Shown: positions 1 through 7,838 of the stretch, piece by piece
Layout of the letters: each line of letters begins with the position of its first letter
Position numbering within the stretch: the stretch's first letter is position 1
Source of the DNA: Sva-07 sp963707515
Lineage (GTDB): Bacteria > Actinomycetota > Acidimicrobiia > Acidimicrobiales > Ilumatobacteraceae
DNA: 64,000 bases
Direction: 5' to 3'
Assembly: GCA_963707515.1 (NCBI GenBank)
Contig: CAVPQI010000001.1
Coordinates: 1,364,001-1,428,000, forward strand
Notes under the pieces: model-generated
Told to the model about the DNA's origin: nothing
The model's input: the letters and a program-made list of their open reading frames with translations, nothing else
The model's database searches: none
Made by a program: the position numbers and the translations under genes

Positions 1-607
1 TCTTCGAGTCCGGCCCGAAGTCGTAGTGCCAGATGCGCTCGTAGATCGTCGTGTGATCGAGCACGATGCCGCGGTTCATCACCAGCAGCTCGAGCAGGTC
101 GAACTCGGTCTTCGAGAGCTGGATCTCGCGCTCGCCGCGGAACACGCGGCGACCGGCCCGATCGATGCGCAGGTCGCCGAGGACCAGTTCATCGTGCGGC
201 GCGTCGTCGGGCTCGGCGGCGTACGACGAGCGACGCAACAAGGCCCGCAGCCGCGCCAGCAGCTCGTCGAGGTCGTAGGGCTTGGGCAGGTAGTCGTCGG
301 CGCCGGCGTCGAGGCCGGCGACGCGGTCGCTCGTCTCGGTGCGTGCCGTGAGCATCAGGATCGGCATCGTGTTGCCCTCGCTGCGCAGCACCCGGCAGAC
401 CGTGAGCCCGTCGACGACGGGCATCGACACGTCGAGCAGCAGCACGTCGGGCGGCGACTGGCGGATCGCCTCGAGCGCCTCGCCACCGTTGGCGGCGGCG
501 GCGACGGTGTACCCCTCGAGCTGCAACGCTCGAACCAGCGACTCACGCACGGCGCGGTCGTCCTCGGCCACCAGGATGCGGGCGCGATCGTTCTCCGTCA
601 CGCTCAC
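1..607 (-). CDS. OmpR-family response regulator (3' end cut by window edge)
   Basis: Two-component DNA-binding response regulator, incomplete because it runs off the left edge. Reading from a GTG at 607 (a second in-frame GTG lies at 601), the receiver domain shows the acidic pair (VAEDD), the phospho-acceptor Asp in LLLDVSMP, the conserved Thr in LMLTART and the Lys in LPKPYD. A winged-helix domain follows (LSKTEFDLLELL, typical OmpR/PhoB recognition-domain start) and is truncated. The partner histidine kinase, if adjacent, lies outside the window. Family assignment is firm; the stimulus is unknown. Confidence 0.88.
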   Translation of the reverse strand, partial: MSVTENDRARILVAEDDRAVRESLVRALQLEGYTVAAAANGGEALEAIRQSPPDVLLLDVSMPVVDGLTVCRVLRSEGNTMPILMLTARTETSDRVAGLDAGADDYLPKPYDLDELLARLRALLRRSSYAAEPDDAPHDELVLGDLRIDRAGRRVFRGEREIQLSKTEFDLLELLVMNRGIVLDHTTIYERIWHYDFGPDSK

Positions 608-671
608 CAGTGTGGCCGCTGGCAGTGAGAACGCGGTGTGAAGCTGCAGCGTGGCAGCCGCGGGCGTGTGC

Positions 672-2069
672 TCAGTCGGCGACGGCGAGGACGCGCACCG
701 GCAGGACGCGGGGCCCGCGGATCTGACCCACGCTCCAGCTGACGTCGCCGGCGAGCTCGAAGCGCGTGAAGCGCCGGATGAACTCCTCGATGGCAACCTT
801 CAGCTCGAGCCGGGCGAGGTTCGAGCCGAGACAGCGGTGGATGCCGAGGCCGAACGCAGCGTGACGGTTCTCCTCGCGGTCGACGATGAACTTGTCCGGG
901 TCCTCGAACTTCTTCGGGTCGCGGTTGGCGGCCGGGAACGGCAGCAGCACCCAATCGTCCTTCTTCATCGGACAGCCGTGGAAGTCGTTGTCCTGGGCGA
1001 CGAGGCGGGCCATCGTGACCGGGGCGTACGCCCGCAGGAACTCCTCGAGGGCGAACGTCATCACGTCGGGGTCGTCGAGCAGGCGCTGGTGGTCGTCGGG
1101 GTTCTGGGCGAGGTGCCACAGCGACGAGCCGATCGCCGACCAGGTCGTGTCGATGCCGGCGATGAGCAGCAGGATGATCGAACCGACGACGTGGTCGTCG
1201 GAGAGCTTGTTGCCCTCGATCTCGACATCGAGCAGGTAGCTCGTCAGGTCGTCGCGCGGGTTGACCCGGTGCTCTTTGACCTGACGGTCGATGTAGGCGC
1301 CGAGGTCGTCCATGCCGTCGCGGGTGCCGGGCTCCTCGTTGATCCGCTCCAGCACGTCGTGGACGAACCCGCGGAAGAGGTCCTCGTCCTCCTGCGGGAA
1401 GCCGAGCATGCGACCGATGACGTTGACCGGGATGTGCTGGGCGTACTGCACGGCGGCGTCGACGACGGTCTCTCCCGGCACGATCTCGCCCATCTGGTCG
1501 AGCAAGTCGTTGCACAGCCGGCGTACCTCGGGCTCCCACGGCTCGATCTGCTTGGGCGCGAACGGCGGGAGCAGGAGCCGGCGGGCGACGTTGTGGAACG
1601 GCGGATCGCTGGTGATCGGCGGTGCGCCACCGATCGGCGCCGGGAGCGCCCGATCGCCCGGACGGCCGACGCTGACGACGACGGCGCGGCTGGTGAAGTT
1701 CTCCGTGTCGTAGGCGACCTCGTTGACGGTGTCGTGGGTCAACGGCACCCACATGCCGCCGTAGCGCTCGGAGTGGGCGACGGGGCAGCCGCCCTCGCGC
1801 ATCTCCTTCCACAGCTCCGGTGCGTTCGGGTTGTACGCCGGGTCGGCGTGGTCGAAATCGGTGCGGAAGTCCGCCACCGGGCCGTAGTGCGCCTCGTCGT
1901 ACGGCACCCGCTGCCAGATGTCGGTGCCCTCGGGGCGATCGCCGAGGATGACGTCGTACGTCTCGCCGTCACGTTCGACGGTGATCGTCTTCCAGCCGGT
2001 ATCCGGGTCGATGGTCGTGCGGACCGACCTGCCGTCGGGGGCAGTGGTCTCGTTGACGGTGTCGGTCAT
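672..2069 (-). CDS. Cytochrome P450
   Basis: Bacterial soluble class I cytochrome P450 of 465 residues. Visible motifs are the I-helix oxygen-activation stretch (AGIDTTW, about residue 300), the K-helix ExxR in EEFLR, and the heme-ligand loop FGLGIHRCLG with Cys near residue 410. The ATG at 2069 follows the stop of the upstream ferredoxin gene by one base, so the two are co-translated and the ferredoxin is the likely electron donor. Longer in-frame upstream reading overlaps the ferredoxin and is rejected as the start. The substrate cannot be told from sequence; related actinobacterial enzymes hydroxylate sterols, fatty acids and terpenoids. Confidence 0.93.
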   Translation of the reverse strand: MTDTVNETTAPDGRSVRTTIDPDTGWKTITVERDGETYDVILGDRPEGTDIWQRVPYDEAHYGPVADFRTDFDHADPAYNPNAPELWKEMREGGCPVAHSERYGGMWVPLTHDTVNEVAYDTENFTSRAVVVSVGRPGDRALPAPIGGAPPITSDPPFHNVARRLLLPPFAPKQIEPWEPEVRRLCNDLLDQMGEIVPGETVVDAAVQYAQHIPVNVIGRMLGFPQEDEDLFRGFVHDVLERINEEPGTRDGMDDLGAYIDRQVKEHRVNPRDDLTSYLLDVEIEGNKLSDDHVVGSIILLLIAGIDTTWSAIGSSLWHLAQNPDDHQRLLDDPDVMTFALEEFLRAYAPVTMARLVAQDNDFHGCPMKKDDWVLLPFPAANRDPKKFEDPDKFIVDREENRHAAFGLGIHRCLGSNLARLELKVAIEEFIRRFTRFELAGDVSWSVGQIRGPRVLPVRVLAVAD

Positions 2070-2070
2070 C

Positions 2071-2271
2071 TCAGCCGTTCTCCGTGATCGTGATGGCGTA
2101 TTCCGGGCAATTGGCCGCGGCGAGCCGCGCCTTGTCCTGCAGTTCCTCGGGAACGTCCCCCTCGACCAGCAGCATCGCCTGGCCGTAGTCGTCCACATCG
2201 AACAACTCCGGCGCCAAGGCGTAGCAACGGTTGTGGCCCTGACACTTCTCAGCGTCGAGATGTACTCGCAT
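2071..2271 (-). CDS. P450-associated small ferredoxin
   Basis: A 66-residue ferredoxin starting MRVHLDAEKCQGH. The cluster motif is C-x2-H-x2-C (CQGHNRC) followed by a later CP, meaning that the second ligand position of a standard 4Fe-4S motif is histidine. Such His-variant ferredoxins are known partners of actinobacterial P450s and usually hold a 3Fe-4S or altered 4Fe-4S cluster. The gene directly precedes and is coupled to the P450 gene, which supports a dedicated redox pair. No ferredoxin reductase lies nearby, so one must be supplied from elsewhere. Confidence 0.92.
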   Translation of the reverse strand: MRVHLDAEKCQGHNRCYALAPELFDVDDYGQAMLLVEGDVPEELQDKARLAAANCPEYAITITENG

Positions 2272-2415
2272 GGCGAGGACTGTAGAGCCCCCACTCGTCG
2301 CCGAGCGACCCCCTGATGAACTTTTTCTCACAGTGTTCCAATTCTTGATGGTCGGCTGCCGGAAGGCAAGGGCACCCGTGGGTGACATCGGTCTGCGCCC
2401 CTGGTCAGGGCGTGC
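2272..2415. promoter_or_regulatory. Intergenic region upstream of the ferredoxin-P450 pair
   Basis: This 144-base gap between the MFS stop and the ferredoxin start contains the only A+T-rich run of the neighbourhood (about 2317-2350, including a run of five T). It probably carries the minus-strand promoter of the ferredoxin-P450 operon. I see GAAC and GTTC words but no convincing symmetric operator. Confidence 0.35.
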
Positions 2416-3582
2416 TCAGAGCCGGGCGAACGTCGTCAGGGCGATGATCGCCGTGCACGGCAGCACGACGATCGCCATCGCCTGGCCGACCCCCAACGCC
2501 GAGGTGTCGGCGAGGACACCGATCAGCGCCGGGGCGACGACCGCCGCACCGCGCTGGCCGAGCAGCATCGAGGCGAACCCGGAGCCCGCCGGTCCGGGCG
2601 TCCGGGCAGCACGGTCGTAGAGCTGGGGGAACAGCACCGACGTCCCCAACCCGGCGACGAGGAAGCCGGCGACGGCGACCGGAACGCTCGGGATCAGCGT
2701 CGCCAGCACGGTGCCGGCGGCGATCACGACGCACGCCGCACGAACCAGGCGATCGGCCCCCGTGCGCACCTGGACGAAGTCGCCGCCGAGCCGGCCGATC
2801 ATCATCCCGGCGGTGAAGACGAGGAAGCCGAGGCCGGCGACCCCGGGTCGGGCGCCGAGGTCGTCGCCGAGGCGGAACGTCGCCCAGTCGCCGTTGACCG
2901 TCTCGATCGCCATCGCCGTCGCCCCGGCGGCGGCGAGCACGGCGACCGTCACCAGGCGGCGGTTCGGGAACCGGGCCGACCCGATCGACTCGGTTGCCTC
3001 CTCGAGCTGGGGTGCCTCGTCGCGGTGCAACAGACCGGGTGCGATGAACGCCAGCGTCGCCACCAACACGATCGCCGTGCCGGTCAGCTGGGCCGGCGTG
3101 CTGACGCCGGCGCGCAGCAGCCCGACGCTGACGACGCCGCCGGCGACGGTGCCGAGACTCCAGAAGCCGTGCAACCGGTTCATCACGGGCGTGTGCCGGC
3201 GGGTGCTCAGTGCCGAGCCCTGGATGTTCATCGCCACGTCGACGAAGACGTCGAGGAACAGCCACAGCATCAGGCCGATCACCAGCAGCCACGGCGTGCG
3301 GGCGAAGCCGATGATCGGCAAGGCGCAGGCCATCACGAGCCCGCCCCACGTCATCACCCGGCGGCTGCCGAACCTCGGGATCACTCGGCTGGTGAGCAGC
3401 GTCGCCACCAGCCCGGCGACGTTGCCGAACGTCAGGATCAGCCCGAGCGTCGCGATCGACACGCCGACGCGGTCCTGGATGTCGGGCAGGCGGGGGACGA
3501 CCGTCGCGTAGACGAGACCGTTGGTGACGAACTGCACCGCCACCGACGCCAGGGCGCGCCGGTCCGATGGCTCGCCCTGCAC
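2416..3582 (-). CDS. Major facilitator superfamily transporter
   Basis: Integral membrane transporter of 388 residues with about twelve hydrophobic segments, beginning with a GTG codon (MQGEPSDRRALASVAVQF). The N-terminal half contains the MFS-type loop between segments 2 and 3 (SRVIPRFGSRRVM), and the polar centre (about residues 190-205) is the usual cytoplasmic linker. The start lies three bases from the stop of the methyltransferase-region reading frame, so it is probably co-transcribed with upstream genes. Overall form resembles small-molecule exporters of the YbjJ/FucP-like groups; the substrate is unknown. Confidence 0.88.
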   Translation of the reverse strand: MQGEPSDRRALASVAVQFVTNGLVYATVVPRLPDIQDRVGVSIATLGLILTFGNVAGLVATLLTSRVIPRFGSRRVMTWGGLVMACALPIIGFARTPWLLVIGLMLWLFLDVFVDVAMNIQGSALSTRRHTPVMNRLHGFWSLGTVAGGVVSVGLLRAGVSTPAQLTGTAIVLVATLAFIAPGLLHRDEAPQLEEATESIGSARFPNRRLVTVAVLAAAGATAMAIETVNGDWATFRLGDDLGARPGVAGLGFLVFTAGMMIGRLGGDFVQVRTGADRLVRAACVVIAAGTVLATLIPSVPVAVAGFLVAGLGTSVLFPQLYDRAARTPGPAGSGFASMLLGQRGAAVVAPALIGVLADTSALGVGQAMAIVVLPCTAIIALTTFARL

Positions 3583-3585
3583 GGG

Positions 3586-4867
3586 TCAGCCGATCAGGCG
3601 TGCCGCGGCGTCGGCGAGGGTGACGTCGACGACGCGGGCGATCGGGCGGCCGGGCCCGACCACCGCGGCGAGCGGTCCACCGCGCACCGTGCCCGAGGTC
3701 AACAGCACGAACTCGGTGTCCGGCTCCTGCTGGGCGGCGATCGCCGCCTTGGCGATCGCCCGCCACACGACCTCGATGCGGTGGAGGCCGGGACGCGCCG
3801 GGGTGTGGGTGCCGGCGAGTTCGAACAGGCGCGTCACCCCGTCGGCGCAGGTGACCCGGAAGCTGACCGGAACCCCTGGTGCGATCTTGACGTTCTCGGC
3901 GATGTCCGTGGCGCCCGCCTCGTCGAGGACGGCACGGGCGATCTCCTTCAGTGTCCGCCGATCGGGCGCCGCCCCGCGCACCATCGAGGCGACGCGTTCG
4001 CCGCGCCGCTCGGGCGTAGCTCGGGTCGGTGTCGTAGCCGACGTAGTGACGGCCGGTGCCGACGGCGGCGACGGCGGTGGTCCCCGACCCCATGAACGGG
4101 TCGAGCACGATGTCACCTTCGTACGTGAACAGGTGGACGCAACGCTCGACCAGAGCGACGGGGAACGGCGCCGGGTGACCGACGCGGGTGGCGCTCTCGG
4201 CGGGGATCTCCCAGACGTCGAGCGTGGCTTCCATGAACTCGTCGCCGGGGATCGTCGGCCGCCCCGGTTCGCCGGTCGCGGTCCGGCCGCGGCCGACGCG
4301 GTCGAAGCGGCCCTTGCTGGCGATGATCACCCGCTCGGTCGTGTCGCGCAGCACCGGGTTGGCAGGCGACTGGTACGACCCCCAGGCACACGAACCGCTG
4401 GCGCCGCGCTGCTTCTGCCACACGACCTCGCCGCGCAGCAAGAGGCGCAGGTCGTCCTGGAGGATCGCCGTGACGTCGGCCGCCAGATTGCGGTACGGGC
4501 GGCGGCCGAGGTTGGCGACGTTGACGGCGATGCGCCCACCCGGTTCGAGCACCCGAACGCACTCGGCGAACACGTCGCGCAACATCGCCAGGTACTCGAG
4601 GTAGTCGGCGGGGACGTGGCCCTCGCCGAGCGCCGTCTCGTACTCCTTGCCGGCGAAGTAGGGCGGCGACGTGACGACGAGGGCCACGCTGGCGTCGGGC
4701 ACGGCGGACATGTCGCGCGAGTCGCCGACGTGGATGACGTCGACCTGGCCGGGCTCGCCGAGCTGGTCGTCGTCGCTCACCTCCGGCGGGGCGAAGCGGG
4801 CGTAGAAATCGGAGGCGTCGTGCGACTCCCGCTTGCCCGCACCGAACGCCGAGGTCGAGGTGCCCAT
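3586..4867 (-). CDS. Site-specific DNA methyltransferase (N4-cytosine/N6-adenine type), one frameshift
   Basis: Beta-arrangement DNA methyltransferase: the catalytic motif TSPPYF (about residues 66-71) precedes the SAM-binding FxGxG-type motif DPFMGSGTT. It starts at the ATG at 4867, overlapping the SDR stop by one base (TGATG). After GYDTDPSYA the frame breaks; removing one base of the GGG at 4012-4014 (plus strand) joins it to a second frame that continues for about 145 residues to 3586. Alternatively that tail could be a separate small gene starting at 3984. No restriction endonuclease is adjacent, so it is an orphan methylase or a regulator. The frame break is more likely a sequence error than real. 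Confidence 0.82.
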
Positions 4868-5718
4868 CAGGTCGCCGTCGGCACGAGGCTCGGATTGGTG
4901 CCGCTGGCGGCGCGCTGCATCCGCTCCACCGGCAGCTGGCGCATGTCTTCGTGGGTGAGGATCCAGAACCGTCCGGCCTTGACGGCGTCGACGACCTGGT
5001 CGGCGACGTCGGTCGCCGGGATGCCGTCGGCAACGCCGGCCCGCAGCGCCATGTTGATGAACTGGGCGACCGGCGACTCGACGGTCTCGGGCTCCTTGTC
5101 CATCAGCGGGGTGTTGACGAAGCCGGGACAGAGCACGCTGGTCCCGATCGGCGAGCCGGTGAGGTCGAGCTCGATGAACAGGCTCTCGCTGAGGCCGACG
5201 ACGGCGTGCTTGGTGGCGAAGTACGGCGCCGCACCAGGCGCGGCGGTGAGGCCCGCCATCGACGCCGTGTTGACGATGTGCCCGACGCCCTGCTGCTCCA
5301 TCACGGGCAGCACGGCGCGGATGCCGTGGATCACGCCGTAGAGGTTGACGTCGACGATGCGCTGCCACAACGCCATCGGGTCGCGCCAGGCGTCGCCCAT
5401 GGCGGCGATGCCGGCGTTGTTGAACATCACGTGCACCCCGCCGAAGGTGGCGACGGCGAACTCGACGAGGGCGTTGACCTCGGCCTCCGACGTCGTGTTG
5501 CAGACCATCGTCGCCACGCTGGCGCCGTCCTCGGTCAACCGCGCCTCGACGTCGCGCAGCTTGGGGGCGTCGATGTCGGCGAGGACGACGCTCATGCCCT
5601 CGGCGATCAGCGCTTCGGCGACGGCGAGCCCGATGCCGCTCGCACCACCGGTGATGACGGCAACGTTCCCGGGCGCCACGGGGGCCGGACGGCCAGGCTC
5701 CCCCTGCTGTTCAGACAT
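4867..5718 (-). CDS. Short-chain dehydrogenase/reductase
   Basis: Classical SDR of 283 residues. It has the nucleotide-binding glycine motif TGGASGIG near residue 24, the NNAG motif, the catalytic Ser-Tyr-Lys set (NTASM ... PYFATKHA) and an extended C-terminus ending SLVPTAT. It has no long insertion in the cofactor region of the sort seen in mycofactocin-dependent SDRs. It is the first gene of the minus-strand group and diverges from the OYE-type oxidoreductase across a 47-base gap, suggesting a shared control region. The substrate is unknown. Confidence 0.92.
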   Translation of the reverse strand: MSEQQGEPGRPAPVAPGNVAVITGGASGIGLAVAEALIAEGMSVVLADIDAPKLRDVEARLTEDGASVATMVCNTTSEAEVNALVEFAVATFGGVHVMFNNAGIAAMGDAWRDPMALWQRIVDVNLYGVIHGIRAVLPVMEQQGVGHIVNTASMAGLTAAPGAAPYFATKHAVVGLSESLFIELDLTGSPIGTSVLCPGFVNTPLMDKEPETVESPVAQFINMALRAGVADGIPATDVADQVVDAVKAGRFWILTHEDMRQLPVERMQRAASGTNPSLVPTAT

Positions 5719-5765
5719 CGCCCAAATGTAGACGGGCAGGGGGCCGAGAATCGGGGACGGGTACC

Positions 5766-7724
5766 GTGGCCATCGCCATGGCGTACCGCTACCTCTGGTC
5801 CCCGCTCGCCCTCGGTCCCGTGACCGTGCGCAACCGCATCGTCTTCTCCGCGCACCTCACCAACTACGCCCGCGACGGCCTGCCCACCGAGCAGCACGCC
5901 GCCTACTACGCCGCCCGCGCCGCCGGCGGCGCCGGGCTGATCATCACCGAGGAGCACTCGACCCACCCGACCGATTGGCCGTACGAGAAGCTGATCCACG
6001 GCTTCCACCGTGACGTCATCCCGGGCTACCGGAAGATCACCGATGCCGTCCATCGCCACCGGGTGCCGATCTTCGCCCAGATCAACCACAACGGCGGCCA
6101 GGCGTCGTCGATGTTCTCCCGGCTGCCGGTGTGGGCGCCGTCTCCCGTCGCCGATCCGCTGTTCCGCGAGGTCCCCAAGGCGGTCACCCACGCCGAGATC
6201 GACGAGATCGTCGCCGGTTACGCGCTCGTCGCCGAGCATTGCGCCGAGGGCGGGTTCGACGGCATCGAGCTGCAGTGCTCGCACAGCTCGATCGTGCGCG
6301 GCTTCCTGTCGCCGGCAACCAACCGGCGCACCGACGAGTACGGCGGGTCGCTCGAGAACCGGTCGCGGCTGCTCGTCGAGATCGTCGCCGCCGTCCGTCG
6401 CGAGATCGGCAGCCGGCTGGCACTCGGCGTGCGCATCTGCGGCGACGAACTGATCGAACACGGCACGACGATCGACGACGCCGTGCAGATCGCCCGCATC
6501 GTCGAAGCGACCGGACACGTCGACTACATCAACACCTCGATCGGGGTGGCGACGGCGAGCCTGTTCATGATCGAGGCGTCGATGCACGTCCCGCCGGGCT
6601 ACGCCATGTTCATCCCCTCGGCGATCCGCCAGGCCGTCGAGCTCCCCGTCGTCGGGGTCGGCCGGTTCAAGGACCCGCTGCAGGCCGAACGCTCGCTGGC
6701 GGAGGGGCACTGCGATCTCGTCGGTGTCGTGCGCGGGCAGATCGCCGACGCCGACTTCGCCGCCAAGGCGCGCGCCGGCATGACCGACGAGACCCGGCTG
6801 TGCCTGTCGTGCAACCAGGAGTGCGTCGGCCGGATGGGCCTCAACCGGTGGCTGGGGTGCATCGAGAACCCGCGCACCGGACGCGAGTCCGAAGGTGTCG
6901 GTCTCGCCCGCATCACCGCCAAGCCGAAGGACGTGATGGTCGTCGGTGCCGGGCCGGCCGGGTTGCAGGCGGCGATCGCCGCACGCCGCAACGGGCACCG
7001 GGTGACGGTGCTCGAACAGTCCGACGCCGCCGGTGGGCAGGTGCGCATCGCCGCCTCCGTGCCCAACCGGGCCGAGTTCGGCGACATGATCCGCAACCAG
7101 CTCACCGAGTGCCGGCGACTCGGCGTCGACATCGAGTACGGCGTGGGCGTGTGGCCGGGCCTCGTCGACGAACGGCGGCCCGACCACGTCATCGTCGCCA
7201 CCGGCGCCGAACCCGCCCGGCCGTACTGGGTCCCGGCCGAGGCGATGAACGTCGTCGACGTCCGTCAGGTGCTCGACGGCACCGCCGAACCGTCGGGCGA
7301 CGTCGTCGTCATCGACGAGCTCGGGTTCCACCACGCCACGTCGACGGCGGAGGTGCTCGCCGACCGCGGCTGCCAGGTCGAGATCGTCACGCCGGGCATG
7401 GTCGTCGGTCAGGACCTCGGCATCACGCTCGACATGGAGAACTGGTGGATCCGCGCCGGCGAGAAGGGGATCGTGCAGACGACCGACCTCGTGCCGATGG
7501 GGTACGACGGCGAGACGCTGACCCTGCTCCACCACCCGACCGGCGTCGATCACACACGCACGCCCGACTGGATCGTCCTCGCCGTGCCCGCCAACCCGGT
7601 CGACTGGCTCTACCGCGACCTCAAGGCGGCCGGCGTCAGCGTCGAGCGCGTCGGTGACTGCGTCGCCCCGCGTCGTGCCCACGCCGCCGTGGTCGAAGGC
7701 GAACGCGCCGGCAGCAGGGTCTGA
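5766..7724 (+). CDS. FMN/FAD oxidoreductase of the OYE / 2,4-dienoyl-CoA reductase family (mycofactocin-associated type possible)
   Basis: Two-part redox enzyme of about 650 residues. Residues 1-350 form the Old Yellow Enzyme TIM barrel (HLTNYA, NHNGGQ, SPATNRRTDEYGG). A cysteine cluster CLSCNQECVG for an iron-sulfur centre follows, then an NAD(P)/FAD Rossmann unit (VVGAGPAGLQAA). This architecture is shared by 2,4-dienoyl-CoA reductase (FadH), trimethylamine dehydrogenase and the OYE proteins that co-occur with mycofactocin. The plus-strand block it opens contains mftE and mftF homologues 7-9 kb downstream, which supports but does not prove a mycofactocin link. It diverges from the SDR. The ATG at 5766 and an in-frame ATG at 5778 are both possible starts. 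Confidence 0.88.
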   Translation: MAIAMAYRYLWSPLALGPVTVRNRIVFSAHLTNYARDGLPTEQHAAYYAARAAGGAGLIITEEHSTHPTDWPYEKLIHGFHRDVIPGYRKITDAVHRHRVPIFAQINHNGGQASSMFSRLPVWAPSPVADPLFREVPKAVTHAEIDEIVAGYALVAEHCAEGGFDGIELQCSHSSIVRGFLSPATNRRTDEYGGSLENRSRLLVEIVAAVRREIGSRLALGVRICGDELIEHGTTIDDAVQIARIVEATGHVDYINTSIGVATASLFMIEASMHVPPGYAMFIPSAIRQAVELPVVGVGRFKDPLQAERSLAEGHCDLVGVVRGQIADADFAAKARAGMTDETRLCLSCNQECVGRMGLNRWLGCIENPRTGRESEGVGLARITAKPKDVMVVGAGPAGLQAAIAARRNGHRVTVLEQSDAAGGQVRIAASVPNRAEFGDMIRNQLTECRRLGVDIEYGVGVWPGLVDERRPDHVIVATGAEPARPYWVPAEAMNVVDVRQVLDGTAEPSGDVVVIDELGFHHATSTAEVLADRGCQVEIVTPGMVVGQDLGITLDMENWWIRAGEKGIVQTTDLVPMGYDGETLTLLHHPTGVDHTRTPDWIVLAVPANPVDWLYRDLKAAGVSVERVGDCVAPRRAHAAVVEGERAGSRV

Positions 7725-7731
7725 CCAGCCG

Positions 7732-7783
7732 GCACGTGACGAACGGGACCCGTCCCCTTTCGTCGTCCCCGTTCGTCACGTGC
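7732..7783 (+). terminator. 16-bp perfect inverted repeat, probable terminator
   Basis: Arms 7732-7747 (GCACGTGACGAACGGG) and 7768-7783 are exact reverse complements around a 20-base loop, followed by only TTT. It lies just after the OYE-type gene stop and about 55 bases before the GH3 start. A strong hairpin here is best read as a transcription terminator, although the missing U tract leaves an operator or RNA-processing role open. Confidence 0.6.
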
Positions 7784-7838
7784 TTTGGTGACCGGAAGGC
7801 TCTGACGCGAGCCGTCGATGTCGTGACATGATCGACAG

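Noticed and set aside
2405..5368. 987-codon open frame on the minus strand
   Set aside because: Only the part from 4867 to about 4013 is real (methyltransferase). The rest is Arg/Pro-rich shadow of the MFS and SDR genes in a high-GC sequence.
4867..5718. Mycofactocin-dependent SDR
   Set aside because: It is near an OYE-type gene but lacks the cofactor-domain insertion that marks those SDRs.
5607..7682. 691-codon minus-strand open frame opposite the OYE-type gene
   Set aside because: Low-complexity Asp/Val/His/Arg composition typical of antisense frames; the plus-strand frame has clear enzyme motifs.
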